The notes: generated by a model from the sequence alone, not told the origin. A DNA stretch of 64,000 nucleotides from Streptomyces sp. NBC_00341 (GCF_041435055.1 NZ_CP108002.1:5518001-5582000); one strand, 5' to 3'; shown: positions 1-10,827, numbered from the stretch's first letter. Numbers and translations: made by a program.

Positions 1-1
1 G

Positions 2-658
2 ACCCTGTGGGACACCTTCGTCGCGGAGGACGCCCTCCTCGTCGAGGTCAACCCGCTGGTGAAGACCAAGGACGGCCGGATCCTGGCCCTGGACGGAAAG
101 GTCTCTCTCGACGAGAACGCCGACTTCCGCCAGCCCGACCACGAGGCGCTCGAGGACAAGGCCGCAGCCAACCCGCTCGAGGCTGCCGCCAAGGCCAAGA
201 ACCTCAACTACGTCAAGCTCGACGGCGAGGTCGGCATCATCGGTAACGGTGCCGGTCTGGTCATGTCGACCCTCGACGTCGTCGCGTACGCCGGTGAGAA
301 CCACGGCAACGTGAAGCCCGCCAACTTCCTCGACATCGGTGGCGGCGCCTCCGCAGAGGTCATGGCGAACGGCCTGGAGATCATCCTCGGCGACCCGGAC
401 GTCAAGTCCGTGTTCGTCAACGTCTTCGGCGGCATCACCGCCTGTGACGAGGTCGCCAACGGCATCGTCCAGGCGCTCGAACTGCTCAAGACCAAGGGCG
501 AAGCGGTCACCAAGCCGCTCGTCGTGCGCCTCGACGGCAACAACGCGGAGCTGGGTCGCAAGATCCTCTCCGACGCCAACCACCCGCTGGTCCAGCGCGT
601 GGACACCATGGACGGCGCGGCCGACAAGGCCGCCGAGCTCGCCGCGGCTGCGAAGTAA
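2..658 (+). CDS. sucC: Succinyl-CoA synthetase beta subunit (3' part)
   Basis: The 5' end lies outside the window; 218 codons are visible of a family that is normally about 390 aa. SucC pairs with SucD to convert succinyl-CoA, nucleoside diphosphate and phosphate into succinate, CoA and nucleoside triphosphate in the TCA cycle. The visible part starts in the ATP-grasp domain (LVEVNPLV) and continues into the ligase-CoA domain, with the glycine-rich [20 protein letters not shown] and [11 protein letters not shown] stretches. It stops with TAA 21 nt before sucD, which carries its own RBS, so the two are one operon. Identification is secure. Confidence 0.97.
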   Translation, partial: TLWDTFVAEDALLVEVNPLVKTKDGRILALDGKVSLDENADFRQPDHEALEDKAAANPLEAAAKAKNLNYVKLDGEVGIIGNGAGLVMSTLDVVAYAGENHGNVKPANFLDIGGGASAEVMANGLEIILGDPDVKSVFVNVFGGITACDEVANGIVQALELLKTKGEAVTKPLVVRLDGNNAELGRKILSDANHPLVQRVDTMDGAADKAAELAAAAK

Positions 659-679
659 GGAAGAGGGACTCAGACCACC

Positions 680-1564
680 ATGGCTATCTTCCTCACCAAG
701 GACAGCAAGGTCATCGTCCAGGGGATGACCGGCGCGACGGGCATGAAGCACACCAAGCTCATGCTCGCCGACGGCACCAACATCGTCGGCGGCGTGAACC
801 CGCGCAAGGCCGGCACCTCCGTCGACTTCGACGGCAACGAGGTCCCGGTCTTCGGTTCCGTCAAGGAAGCGATCGAGAAGACCGGCGCGAACGTGTCCGT
901 CCTCTTCGTGCCGCCGGCCTTCTCGAAGGCCGCCGTCGTCGAGGCGATCGACGCCGAGATCCCCCTCGCCGTCGTGATCACCGAGGGCATCGCCGTGCAC
1001 GACTCGGCCGCCTTCTGGGCGTACGCCAACGCCAAGGGCAACAAGACCCGGATCATCGGCCCGAACTGCCCGGGTCTCATCACCCCCGGCCAGTCCAACG
1101 CCGGCATCATCCCGGGCGACATCACCAAGCCCGGCCGCATCGGTCTCGTGTCGAAGTCCGGCACGCTGACCTACCAGATGATGTACGAGCTCCGCGACAT
1201 CGGCTTCTCGTCCGCCGTCGGCATCGGTGGCGACCCCGTCATCGGTACGACGCACATCGACGCCCTCGCGGCGTTCGAGGCCGACCCCGAGACCGACCTC
1301 ATCGTCATGATCGGCGAGATCGGCGGCGACGCCGAGGAGCGCGCGGCGGACTTCATCGCGAAGAACGTCACCAAGCCGGTCGTCGGCTACGTCGCGGGCT
1401 TCACCGCCCCCGAGGGCAAGACCATGGGCCACGCCGGCGCCATCGTCTCCGGCTCCTCCGGCACCGCGCAGGCGAAGAAGGAGGCCCTTGAGGCCGCCGG
1501 CGTCAAGGTCGGCAAGACGCCGACCGAGACCGCCAAGCTGGCGCGCGAGATCCTCGGCGCCTGA
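680..1564 (+). CDS. sucD: Succinyl-CoA synthetase alpha subunit
   Basis: Complete 294-aa alpha subunit of the TCA-cycle succinyl-CoA ligase, a normal length for the family. The N-terminal CoA-binding Rossmann domain shows VQGMTGATG and GGVNP. The C-terminal domain has KSGTLTY and the phosphohistidine motif [10 protein letters not shown], with the catalytic His near residue 251. The ATG is preceded by a GGAAGAGGG ribosome binding site just after the sucC stop. It is the last gene of the sucCD operon and is followed by a perfect rho-independent-type hairpin. Confidence 0.98.
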   Translation: MAIFLTKDSKVIVQGMTGATGMKHTKLMLADGTNIVGGVNPRKAGTSVDFDGNEVPVFGSVKEAIEKTGANVSVLFVPPAFSKAAVVEAIDAEIPLAVVITEGIAVHDSAAFWAYANAKGNKTRIIGPNCPGLITPGQSNAGIIPGDITKPGRIGLVSKSGTLTYQMMYELRDIGFSSAVGIGGDPVIGTTHIDALAAFEADPETDLIVMIGEIGGDAEERAADFIAKNVTKPVVGYVAGFTAPEGKTMGHAGAIVSGSSGTAQAKKEALEAAGVKVGKTPTETAKLAREILGA

Positions 1565-1613
1565 CGCCTCACCGCGTCGGAGCAGCACCGCAGGATCGCG
1601 TCACCGAACGCAC

Positions 1614-1657
1614 AGACGCGGGCCCGTACCCCCGGCCGGGGGTACGGGCCCGCGTCT
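1614..1657 (+). terminator. Terminator after sucD
   Basis: Perfect inverted repeat of 44 nt, with 22-bp arms meeting at a GGCC centre and followed by TTTC. It sits 50 nt past the sucD stop and upstream of the stop of the convergent HTH gene, so it can act in both directions. Confidence 0.85.
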
Positions 1658-1710
1658 TTCGTGTACGGTCTGCGCCTTTCGCGTACGGCCGCGTCCTTCG
1701 TGTACGGCCT
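1652..1710. repeat. Three imperfect 19-20 bp direct repeats
   Basis: Three head-to-tail units (1652-1671, 1672-1690, 1691-1710) share the pattern GCGYCYTTCGYGTACGG. The first unit overlaps the right arm of the sucD terminator, and the array ends next to the stop codon of the convergent gene. It lies outside any coding region. Its role is unknown; it may be slippage or duplication of the terminator tail. Confidence 0.7.
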
Positions 1711-1715
1711 CGGGC

Positions 1716-2969
1716 TCAGCCCACCCGGGGAACCAGCCGGGCCGGACCGTGCACCAGCTCGCCGCCGAGCTTCTTCTGAAGCTTCCTGTCCTGCGGCGTG
1801 AGCTTCTGCGGCCCGCCGAGCGCCGGCACCCCGCCGACCTTCTGCGCGGGCGACTGGGGCGTTTCGTACTTCCTCGGGGCGGTGGCCAGGGTGATCAGGG
1901 TCAGGCCGATCAGCAGCACGGTGAACGCGATGGCCGCCCGTGTCCAGAGCTGCGCCTTGCGCTCGCTGCCCGTCCGGATCAGCTCCGGGACCGGCAGCGA
2001 GGTCGCGGGCTGGGCGAGGGCGAGCGCGCCCAGGTGCTCGTGCAGCAGCGCCGCCTGCTCGGCCGGTGCCGTCGCCGTCGCGAGCTCGGGCAGCTTTTCC
2101 GCGACGGCCGCCCGCGCGGTCATCAGCCGCCCCGCCGCCGCCGGGGTGCTCGCCTCCGTCTCCGCCGCGGTCTCGGGCAGCCCGAGCCCGACACCGTCGT
2201 GGAGCAGCAGCGTGCGGCGGTACACGGGCGGCAGGGTCAGCAGCGCGTCGAGCAGCGCGCGGGGGCCGGGCGCCTCGGGCGGCGGATCGGCCCGGCGGTG
2301 TTCGGGGCGCATCAGGCGCCACGGCGACATCGCGTGCTCGTAGGCGGCCGCCCGCACCCAGCCCACCGGGTCGCGGTCCACGGCGACCTCCGGCCAGCGC
2401 TGCCAGGCGAGGTCGAAGGCCTTGCCGACGGCCTCGCGGGACAGGTTGCGGCGGCCGGTCAGTAGATAGGTCTGGCGGAACAGCGCGGCGGCCGTATGCC
2501 GGTACAGCGCGTCGAACGCCTCGGCCGGGGAGGCGGTGGACGACGTGGGAGACGATGTGGGCGCCTCGGCGGAGGGTTCGGCGTGCGCCTCGCCGCAGGA
2601 CCCGGCGGGCGTCTCCGCGAGGGATTCGGTGGGCGGCTCCGCAAGGGATTCGGTGGGCGGCGCGACTGGTGCTCCGGTGGGGGACTCGACGGGCGCGTCG
2701 ACGGGGGGCTGCGGGGGTGCCGGGGGCGTGGACGTGGGTGCGGACGCGGACGTCGCGTCCGCCGTTCCGATGAGCCTGGCGTACGCCTCGCGCTTGCGCC
2801 CGCGTGGACTGGTGCGGCCCGTCTCCCAGGACCGGACTGTGGCCCGGGTGACCCCCACGGCCGCCGCGACCTGCTCCTCGCTCAGCGACTTCGCCTCGCG
2901 CAGCCTGCGGCGCTCCTTGGGTGAGGGGAGCGGCTGGGCGGCCGCCGTGCCGGTCGTGCTCTGTGTCAT
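1716..2969 (-). CDS. HTH / sigma-like / membrane hybrid regulator
   Basis: About 417 aa. Residues roughly 15-60 form an XRE-type helix-turn-helix (EEQVAAAVGVTRATVRSWETG). A Pro/Thr/Ala-rich linker follows, with a repeated PPTESLAE unit. The middle (about 145-300) looks like a degenerate ECF sigma factor: AFDALYRHTAAALFRQTYLL resembles region 2 and LLTLPPVYRRTLLLHDGVGL resembles region 4. One hydrophobic segment near the C-terminus (AFTVLLIGLTLITLA) would anchor it in the membrane. I chose the ATG at 2969 because GGGGAA precedes it; a GTG at 2993 lies in frame upstream. Divergent from the DUF6350-type gene. Target genes are unknown. It may be a membrane-tethered regulator. Confidence 0.8.
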   Translation of the reverse strand: MTQSTTGTAAAQPLPSPKERRRLREAKSLSEEQVAAAVGVTRATVRSWETGRTSPRGRKREAYARLIGTADATSASAPTSTPPAPPQPPVDAPVESPTGAPVAPPTESLAEPPTESLAETPAGSCGEAHAEPSAEAPTSSPTSSTASPAEAFDALYRHTAAALFRQTYLLTGRRNLSREAVGKAFDLAWQRWPEVAVDRDPVGWVRAAAYEHAMSPWRLMRPEHRRADPPPEAPGPRALLDALLTLPPVYRRTLLLHDGVGLGLPETAAETEASTPAAAGRLMTARAAVAEKLPELATATAPAEQAALLHEHLGALALAQPATSLPVPELIRTGSERKAQLWTRAAIAFTVLLIGLTLITLATAPRKYETPQSPAQKVGGVPALGGPQKLTPQDRKLQKKLGGELVHGPARLVPRVG

Positions 2970-2993
2970 GAGGGTTCCCCGCCCGGTCTGCAC

Positions 2994-3085
2994 TGGGTCA
3001 AAAAGTACATAAGCATATATTGAGCGACACAGCGGTCATTCGCCCGTTACATGGATTAAGCGCGTGTCGTTGGGAGCATTGCGGC
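2994..3085. promoter_or_regulatory. AT-rich divergent promoter region
   Basis: The intergenic stretch between the two divergent genes is unusually AT-rich for this genome (3001-3022 is mostly A/T, with TACATAAGCATATATTG). This fits promoters for both directions. I could not assign a convincing -35/-10 pair. Confidence 0.4.
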
Positions 3086-4672
3086 GTGACCCAAGTGACC
3101 GAACGCAGCCCCTCGTTGTCAGCGGAGCAGGGACGGCCCGCCGTACTGGCCTCGGCGCTGCTGCGCGGCGTGCTCGCCGCAGGGCTCGGGCTGGGCTCCA
3201 TCGCGGTGCTCGTCATGGTGCTGTGGATCAGTTCCCCGGCCTCCGGCAGCGGTCCCGGCGAGGCCGTGCACACGGCCGCAGGCCTCTGGCTGCTCGCCCA
3301 TGGTGCCGAACTGATCAGAACCGACACCCTGACCGGGACCCCGGCCCCCGTCGGCGTCGTCCCGCTGCTGCTCGCCGCCGTGCCGGTCTGGCTGGTGCAC
3401 CGCGCGGTCAGGGACGCGCTGGAGCCCGACGAAGGGCGCGTAGCCCCCTCGCCCGCGGCCGCCTTCGCCCTGGTGACGGGCGGTTATCTGCTGGTCGGAG
3501 CGCCCGTCGCGCTCTACGTGCGCGGGGCCTCGCTGTCCGCGGAGCCGCTGTCCCTGCTGTTCCCGTCGCTCCTCGTGGTGGTGGGCGCGGCGGCGGCCGG
3601 GGTGTGGACGGCCGCCGGGCGCCCGCTCGGGCCGCCGCCGTCATGGGCGCCGGTGCGGCTGCACGAGGCGATGGCGCGCTCCCGGTTCATCCGGCGGGCG
3701 GAGGCGGCGGGCCGGTCTGCGGCGGCCGGAGTGATGGTCCTGCTGGGCGGGGGCGCGCTGGTGGTCGCGGTGGCGCTGGTGTGGCACGCGGACCCGGTCC
3801 AGGACTCGTTCCTGCGGCTCTCGGGCGACTGGGCCGGCCGGTTCGCGGTGCTGTTCCTGGCGCTGCTGCTGGTGCCGAACGCGGCGGTGTGGGGCGCGGC
3901 GTACGGGCTCGGGCCGGGGTTCGCGCTCGGTACGGCGTCCACGGTCGGCCCGCTCGGGTTCACCGGCCGCCCGGCGGTGCCGGACTTCCCGCTGCTGGCC
4001 GCGATGCCGGCCGAGGGCGCGGGGGCGCCGCCGAACTGGGCGACGGCCGCGGTCCCGGTCGCGGCGGCGCTGGCGGTGGCCTGGTTCACCGTGCGACGGG
4101 CGGCGCCCGCGCACGGTGAGCGCGAGGAGGCGTGGAGCCTGCGGGAGACCGCGTTCACCGCCGTGCTGGGGGCGCTGGGGTGCGGGATCGGCGCCGCGCT
4201 CCTGGCGGCGGCGGCCGGCGGACCGCTCGGGACCCGGGCGCTGGCGGAGTTCGGTCCCGTGTGGTGGCTCACCGGGGCGGCGGCCCTGGTGTGGACGGCG
4301 GTGCTCGGCGTTCCGCTGGCGCTGCTCCTGCGGGCCTGGCGGCTGCGTGGACGTGCCGCCCCCGAGCAGCCGGCGAAGAGCACCGTGCCCGCACCGACAC
4401 CGACACCCGCCCCCGCTCCCGCTCCCGTATCGGAAGGCACCGCCGGGCGGGATAAGGACGCCAAGGACGCCAAGGACACGAAGGGAGCCAAGGACGCCAA
4501 GCACGGTGAGGGCGGCGGAGACGGCGGGGACGGCGGGGACGGCGGGGACGGTGAGGACGCCGAGCTGTACGACTTCCTGCCGACCGATCCCTGGCACGCG
4601 CGGGCGGACAGCGAACGGGCGGACCAGCCGGCCGAGGCCGGACCGGTCCGCCCGCCGGACGCTGCTTTCTGA
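3086..4672 (+). CDS. DUF6350-type multi-pass membrane protein
   Basis: About 528 aa from a GTG with GGGAG nine nt upstream; a TTG at 3020 in the same frame has no support. Many hydrophobic segments alternate with short loops (ASALLRGVLAAGLGLGSIAVL, AAGLWLLAHGAEL, VGVVPLLLAAVPVWLVHRA), and a charged Lys/Asp-rich plus Gly/Asp-repeat tail follows (about residues 450-500). The sequence and its place just upstream of purN match the streptomycete DUF6350 family, sometimes labelled a cell-division PerM-like protein. The biochemical role is not known. The tail repeats (AKDAKDTKGAKDAK, GDGGDGGDGG) look like low-complexity expansion. Confidence 0.85.
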   Translation: MTQVTERSPSLSAEQGRPAVLASALLRGVLAAGLGLGSIAVLVMVLWISSPASGSGPGEAVHTAAGLWLLAHGAELIRTDTLTGTPAPVGVVPLLLAAVPVWLVHRAVRDALEPDEGRVAPSPAAAFALVTGGYLLVGAPVALYVRGASLSAEPLSLLFPSLLVVVGAAAAGVWTAAGRPLGPPPSWAPVRLHEAMARSRFIRRAEAAGRSAAAGVMVLLGGGALVVAVALVWHADPVQDSFLRLSGDWAGRFAVLFLALLLVPNAAVWGAAYGLGPGFALGTASTVGPLGFTGRPAVPDFPLLAAMPAEGAGAPPNWATAAVPVAAALAVAWFTVRRAAPAHGEREEAWSLRETAFTAVLGALGCGIGAALLAAAAGGPLGTRALAEFGPVWWLTGAAALVWTAVLGVPLALLLRAWRLRGRAAPEQPAKSTVPAPTPTPAPAPAPVSEGTAGRDKDAKDAKDTKGAKDAKHGEGGGDGGDGGDGGDGEDAELYDFLPTDPWHARADSERADQPAEAGPVRPPDAAF

Positions 4673-4687
4673 AGCCGACTCCGGACG

Positions 4688-5704
4688 CTACTTCTTGACG
4701 CCGAAGAGGGGCTCCAGCGGCTTCGGCAGCAGATCGTTGCAGGCCACCTGGCCCGACTTGGTGAGGGCGTCGTTCACGCAGGTGTAGTAGTCGCGGTAGA
4801 CCAGCTGCACCGTGAACGACGTCGCGACGATCGCCAGCGCGATCAGTGCCGTCACCAGACCGCTGACGGCGGCTGTCGTCTGCTGCCTGCTGCCGCGCTG
4901 TAGGACATTGGCGCCCGGTGCGCCCGGTGTACCCGGCGCGGCTGCCGAACCCGGCGCGGCTGCCGTACCCGGCGCCTGGGCCGGGCCCGCGGCGGTACCG
5001 GGCCCCTGGAGAGCGGCGCCCGCGCCGGGGGCCGCAGCCTGCCCGGCGGCCCGGTCGCCGGTCGCTGACGGGTCCTTCGGCTTGGCCCGGAGCGCGCTGA
5101 TGGACCAGTAGGTCGCGAGCGCCCCCAGCAGCAGGGCGATCTCCGGCAGATCGAAGATCGCGAAGAAGAAGGCCCACATACCGGCGAGCAGCGAGTAGCG
5201 CGCCCGGCGCTGGAAGGGATCGGTCGGGTCCCAGCGCATCCCGCCGGGCTTGCCCTCAGGACCGCCCTTGCCGCCACCCTGCCCGTTCGGGCCGGTGGGC
5301 CCGGCGGGCTGCCCGCCGAAGCCACCGCTCTGGCGTCCGGGCTGGTCGCTGCTCCACTGGCTGCCCCAGACGGGCCGGTTGTCCGTGGAGCCGCCCTCGG
5401 GCGCGTCCTCACCGTCCCCGCTGTCGCCGTTGTTCCCGCCGTTGGCCGGGTGACGCGGCTGCCACGGCTGGTCCGGGCGGTCCTCCGGCGGCGGCGCGAA
5501 GGGGTTGTCGTCCTGCGGGCCGGACCCGGAGGACCCCGACGGCGAAGAGGACGAAGGAGACGAAGAAGAGGGCGAGGAAGAAGAGGAAGGAGAGGAAGAA
5601 GAAGAGGAGGAGCCCGGCGTGGGGGACTGGCGCTCCCGCATCAGCAGTGAGCTCGGCTCGGTCAGCGGGTGGCGGAAGGCGGTGCGGCGGCGTCGGTCCG
5701 GCAT
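4688..5704 (-). CDS. Ser/Pro-rich N-terminus membrane protein
   Basis: About 338 aa, convergent with the DUF6350-type gene (15-nt gap). The N-terminal third is disordered, with long Ser/Pro runs (residues 30-55) and Gly/Pro/Gln/Asn-rich sequence. It is followed by two hydrophobic segments (YSLLAGMWAFFFAIFDLPEIALLLGALATYW) and, after an Ala/Pro/Gly-rich linker, a last membrane segment (TALIALAIVATSFTVQLVY) with a short Cys-containing C-terminal tail. ATG 5704 has GGGGAAGA upstream; an internal ATG at 5641 is an alternative start. No known enzymatic domain was recognised. Confidence 0.8.
   Translation of the reverse strand: MPDRRRRTAFRHPLTEPSSLLMRERQSPTPGSSSSSSSPSSSSSPSSSSPSSSSPSGSSGSGPQDDNPFAPPPEDRPDQPWQPRHPANGGNNGDSGDGEDAPEGGSTDNRPVWGSQWSSDQPGRQSGGFGGQPAGPTGPNGQGGGKGGPEGKPGGMRWDPTDPFQRRARYSLLAGMWAFFFAIFDLPEIALLLGALATYWSISALRAKPKDPSATGDRAAGQAAAPGAGAALQGPGTAAGPAQAPGTAAAPGSAAAPGTPGAPGANVLQRGSRQQTTAAVSGLVTALIALAIVATSFTVQLVYRDYYTCVNDALTKSGQVACNDLLPKPLEPLFGVKK
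5530..5615. repeat. Polypurine/polypyrimidine tract
   Basis: Nearly every base on the + strand is a purine (GAAGAGGACGAAGG-like units) for about 80 nt. This is striking for a GC-rich genome. The tract encodes the Ser run of the membrane protein on the other strand (TCC/TCT codons), so the composition is coding low complexity rather than an independent element. Confidence 0.7.
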
Positions 5705-6044
5705 ATGGTGAACGTCTTCCCCATCTCGTCATTGCCGCCCTGCGGACGGTTCGCTGTCCCTGACGCTACCTCCCGGTGAGGAGGGGCCGAAAGCTGGGCG
5801 TGTACGCGCGGTGGCCGACAGCTGCCGCCCGCAGCACCGCTCCCGGTACCGGCCGGAGCGCCACCGGTCCCTCACCCCCGTCACGCAAGGGCCTCGCAAG
5901 GTGCCGGTATCGTTGCTGACGGTCGGCTCGTTCGTAGAGTTCCCCGTATCGGGGGGCGTGATTCTTTCGTACGACCGTACAAACAGCATGGCCGCCGTGG
6001 CGCGGCCGCTTCGGACTGCTCCATACGCGAGAAAGGGCCCAGCC
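5705..6044 (+). promoter_or_regulatory. purN upstream region with candidate promoter
   Basis: This 340-nt gap separates the divergent membrane-protein gene from purN. A candidate promoter is TTGCTG (5913-5918), a 16-nt spacer, then TAGAGT (5935-5940). A small CCCCG-TAT-CGGGG hairpin lies just downstream (5943-5955). I saw no purine riboswitch or T-box-like fold. Confidence 0.4.
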
Positions 6045-6687
6045 GTGGCCTCCCCGCTCTCCTCCGCCGCCCCGGCCCGACTGGTCGTCCTGGTCTCCGG
6101 ATCGGGTACGAACCTCCAGGCCCTGCTCGACGCGATCGGTGACGACCCCGAGGGGTACGGCGCCCAGGTCGTGGCGGTCGGTGCGGACCGCGACGGGATC
6201 GCCGGTCTTGAGCGGGCCGAACGAGCCGGAATCCCCACGTTCGTGTGCCGGGTCAAGGACCACGAGACGCGCGCGGAGTGGGATGCCGCGCTCGCCTCCG
6301 CCACCGCCGCGCACCGCCCGGACCTCGTCGTGTCCGCGGGGTTCATGAAGATCGTCGGCAAGGAGTTCCTCGCCGGGTTCGGCGGCCGGATCATCAACAC
6401 CCACCCCGCCCTGCTCCCCAGCTTTCCCGGTGCCCACGGGGTACGTGACGCGCTCGCGTACGGCGTGAAGGCCACCGGGTGCACCGTCCACTTCGTCGAC
6501 GACGGCGTCGACACCGGTCCGATCATCGCGCAGGGCGTGGTCGAGGTGACCGAAGAGGACACCCCGGAGGGCGAAGCGGCCCTCCATGAACGCATCAAGG
6601 AAGTCGAGCGCAAGCTGCTCGTCGAGGCCGTGGGGCGGCTCGCCCGTGACGGCTATCGCATTGAGGGACGAAAGGTTCATCTCGATC

Positions 6688-6701
<14 letters not shown>
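6045..6701 (+). CDS. purN: Phosphoribosylglycinamide formyltransferase
   Basis: 218 aa, normal for PurN, which transfers the formyl group of 10-formyl-THF to GAR in step 3 of purine synthesis. Visible motifs are the phosphate-binding [15 protein letters not shown] at the N-terminus, the catalytic [13 protein letters not shown] (Asn118 and His120), and the [12 protein letters not shown] loop with the catalytic Asp. GTG 6045 has AAAGG eight nt upstream; the upstream in-frame sequence does not resemble the family. It overlaps purH by 14 nt, so the two are translationally coupled. folD, two genes downstream, belongs to the pathway that makes the formyl donor. Confidence 0.96.
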
Positions 6702-8241
<1,540 letters not shown>

Positions 8242-8273
8242 CACGCATCGCACCCGGGTGGCCCGGGTACGAC

Positions 8274-8320
8274 CGAAGGCCGCCGACTCCCCGGAACGTA
8301 AGGGGAGTCGGCGGCCTTCG
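8274..8320. terminator. Bidirectional terminator between purH and RDD gene
   Basis: Perfect 19-bp stem (8274-8292 with 8302-8320) and 9-nt loop, 33 nt past the purH stop and 33 nt from the stop of the convergent RDD gene. No long U-tract, which is usual in streptomycetes. Confidence 0.85.
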
Positions 8321-8352
8321 CAGTGGTGCGGGTGGTTACACCTTCAGCATGC

Positions 8353-9126
8353 TCACTTCGTCTTGATGACGATCGTGGAGCCGGCGCGGTCGTGCCAGCC
8401 CTGGAGCTTGCCCGAGTTGTCGAAGAAGGGGGAGAGGTAGACCAGCAGCGTACCGAGGCCGCAGAAGAGCGAGCCGACCATCGGGATGATCCAGCGGATG
8501 AAGCCCGCACCCAGGCCGGGGGCCTGGCCGGTGCTCTCCTTGACGACCTTGACGTTGAGGACCATCTTGCCGAGCGTGGCGCCCCAGATGGAGACCATCA
8601 GCCACTCGTAGAGCAGCGCGATCAGCGCGAACACGGCGATGAAGCCGAGGAAGCCCGCGACGACGCCGACGCTGGCGGAGGCCGCGTCGTTGACGCACTG
8701 GGTGTGGGCGGCGGTGCCGTACGCGGTGTCGCTGCAGTCGTCGACGGTCTTCGAGGCACCCACCAGGCCCGCGATGCCGATGACCGAGAAGATCACGTAG
8801 AGGATGCTGTACGCGACGCCGTCCAGTGCACGCGCGCCCAGGCGGCGCCCCATCGTGGCGACTTCGACGGTACCGAGGCCCGGCACGTTGATGTAGCCGT
8901 TGTTGGCCTGGAGGGTGCCGCCCGGCTGCTGGGGCGGGTAGCCGTAGCCGGGCTGGCCCTGCGGCGGAACGCCGGGCTGCTGCTGCGGGTAGCCGTAACC
9001 GGGCTGGCCCTGCGGCGGGATCCCCTGGGGAGCCTGCTGGGGGTAGCCGTAGCCCGGCTGGTCCTGCGGCGGCTGGCCGGGCTGCTGCCCGTAGGGGTTG
9101 TTCGGGTTCGGGTCGCCGAAGCTCAT
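8353..9126 (-). CDS. RDD family membrane protein
   Basis: 257 aa. The first 85 residues are a disordered Pro/Gln/Gly/Tyr repeat region (QPGYGYPQQ units). The RDD domain follows with the signature [19 protein letters not shown], a second pair of hydrophobic segments ([20 protein letters not shown]), [17 protein letters not shown], and a closing [20 protein letters not shown] proteins are membrane proteins of poorly known transport function. The start at 9126 has GGAGGAAA seven nt upstream; a longer in-frame start at 9150 has none. Convergent with purH, divergent from folD. Confidence 0.9.
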   Translation of the reverse strand: MSFGDPNPNNPYGQQPGQPPQDQPGYGYPQQAPQGIPPQGQPGYGYPQQQPGVPPQGQPGYGYPPQQPGGTLQANNGYINVPGLGTVEVATMGRRLGARALDGVAYSILYVIFSVIGIAGLVGASKTVDDCSDTAYGTAAHTQCVNDAASASVGVVAGFLGFIAVFALIALLYEWLMVSIWGATLGKMVLNVKVVKESTGQAPGLGAGFIRWIIPMVGSLFCGLGTLLVYLSPFFDNSGKLQGWHDRAGSTIVIKTK

Positions 9127-9355
9127 GTGGGCGTTTCCTCCAACGGACATACGGGGACGAATTGCGGCCGCGTGGAGGAAGAAAACATCAGTGGTCCGCC
9201 CCCCGGGTACTTCTGCGGCACTGCGGCCTTCATCGTTATAAGCGGGACGTAAGTTTGTCCAGCCAGATGTGCGAGAAGTTGTCCAAGCGCAACCTTGTGT
9301 CCACGGCCGGTACCTGCAATTGGTCCCGGGTGGGGTCATCCGCGAGAATGCCCCC

Positions 9356-10222
9356 ATGACTGCCCAGATTCTCGATGGCAAAGCCACCGCAGCCGCGATC
9401 AAGTCCGATCTCACCGTCCGCGTGGCGGCCCTCAAGGCGCGGGGCATCACCCCCGGCCTGGGGACCCTCCTGGTGGGGGACGACCCGGGCAGCAAGTGGT
9501 ACGTGGCCGGCAAGCACCGCGACTGCGCGCAGGTCGGCATCGGCTCGATCCAGCGCGAACTCCCCGACACCGCCACCCAGGAGGAGATCGAGGACGTCGT
9601 ACGCGAGCTGAACGCCGATCCCGAGTGCACGGGTTACATCGTGCAGCTGCCGCTCCCCAAGGGAATCGACACCAACCGCGTCCTGGAACTGATGGATCCG
9701 GCCAAGGACGCCGACGGCCTGCACCCGATGAACCTCGGCCGGCTCGTGCTCAACGAGAAGGGCCCGCTGCCCTGCACCCCGCAGGGTGTCGTGCAGCTGC
9801 TCCGCCACCACGACGTGGAGATCAACGGAGCGCACGTCGTGGTCGTCGGACGCGGTGTCACCATCGGCCGGTCGATCCCGCTGCTGCTGACCCGCAAGTC
9901 GGAGAACGCCACGGTGACCCAGTGCCACACCGGTACGCGTGACCTCTCCGCCCAGCTCCGGCAGGCCGACATCATCGTCGCGGCGGCCGGTGTGCCCCAC
10001 ATCATCAAGCCCGAGGACGTGAAGCCGGGTGCGGCCGTGCTCGACGTCGGCGTCAGCCGGGACGAGAACGGCAAGATCGTCGGCGACGTCCACCCGGGCG
10101 TGGCCGAGGTCGCCGCGTGGATCTCGCCCAACCCGGGCGGCGTCGGCCCGATGACCCGTGCCCAGCTGCTCGTCAACGTGGTCGAGGGGGCCGAGCGCGA
10201 CTCCGCCCCGGCCGCGGGCTGA
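9356..10222 (+). CDS. folD: Methylene-THF dehydrogenase / cyclohydrolase
   Basis: 288 aa, family-typical. It interconverts 5,10-methylene-THF and 10-formyl-THF, the formyl donor used by PurN and PurH nearby. The catalytic domain shows [18 protein letters not shown] (the catalytic Lys lies in YVAGK) and [26 protein letters not shown] and the NADP-binding [17 protein letters not shown] follow. ATG 9356 gives the canonical [12 protein letters not shown] start; only a weak GAGAA precedes it. 20 nt separate it from the DUF3017 gene, which has its own RBS, so they are probably co-transcribed. Confidence 0.97.
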   Translation: MTAQILDGKATAAAIKSDLTVRVAALKARGITPGLGTLLVGDDPGSKWYVAGKHRDCAQVGIGSIQRELPDTATQEEIEDVVRELNADPECTGYIVQLPLPKGIDTNRVLELMDPAKDADGLHPMNLGRLVLNEKGPLPCTPQGVVQLLRHHDVEINGAHVVVVGRGVTIGRSIPLLLTRKSENATVTQCHTGTRDLSAQLRQADIIVAAAGVPHIIKPEDVKPGAAVLDVGVSRDENGKIVGDVHPGVAEVAAWISPNPGGVGPMTRAQLLVNVVEGAERDSAPAAG

Positions 10223-10242
10223 TCCGAACCGGAAGGAACCCC

Positions 10243-10827
10243 ATGGGTGCTGGTACGAGTCCGGCCGACCGCGCCGCCGCCGCGGACGGGCCGGCCGCCG
10301 AGAGCGATGCGGCGGAAGTGGAAGCGCAAGCGGAAGCCGTAGAGGCGCCGGGAGGCGCGGCGGACGACACCGCGGACGGCCGCACCGGCAGCCACCTGGC
10401 ACCCGCTCCCGCCGAGGGGTCCGCGGCGGGCCGCTCGCGCGAGGCGGCGGCGCTCACCACGGACACCGCGCGCCCCGAGGGCGGCGGCCGGGCGGCGGGC
10501 GGGGACGCGCCGGCCCCCGCCCGGCAGTGGCCGTTGCTCGTGGTGCTCTGCACGGCCGCGATCGGGCTGCTGGTCGTGGCCACCGACCCCTTCGTGGAGG
10601 CCTTCCGGATCGGCACGATACTGATCGGTGTGGCCCTCATCGGGGGCGCGGTGCTCCGGCTCGTGATCCCCTCGGTGGGCATGCTCGCGGTGCGTTCCCG
10701 CTTCACGGACCTGGTGACGTACGGACTGCTGGGCGTCCTCATCGTGATGCTCTCGCTGATGGCCCAGCCCAAGCCGTGGCTGGACATCCCGTTCCTGGAG
10801 AACGCGGTCCACTTCACGATCCGCTGA
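10243..10827 (+). CDS. DUF3017 family membrane protein
   Basis: 194 aa with a strong GGAAGGAA RBS just after folD. The first 95 residues are Ala/Glu/Gly-rich and probably disordered. The rest holds three hydrophobic segments (WPLLVVLCTAAIGLLVVA, IGTILIGVALIGGAVLRLV, YGLLGVLIVMLSLMA). This matches the small DUF3017 membrane family that follows folD in streptomycetes. Function unknown. Confidence 0.85.
   Translation: MGAGTSPADRAAAADGPAAESDAAEVEAQAEAVEAPGGAADDTADGRTGSHLAPAPAEGSAAGRSREAAALTTDTARPEGGGRAAGGDAPAPARQWPLLVVLCTAAIGLLVVATDPFVEAFRIGTILIGVALIGGAVLRLVIPSVGMLAVRSRFTDLVTYGLLGVLIVMLSLMAQPKPWLDIPFLENAVHFTIR

Noticed and set aside
3020..3085. Longer TTG start for the DUF6350-type gene
   Set aside because: The 22 extra residues do not resemble the hydrophobic family N-terminus and no RBS precedes the TTG, whereas GTG 3086 has GGGAG.
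5705..6044. Purine riboswitch upstream of purN
   Set aside because: No conserved purine aptamer core could be traced; only a tiny hairpin is present.
9127..9355. THF riboswitch or leader before folD
   Set aside because: No paired-helix pattern of a THF aptamer was seen in the 229-nt gap.
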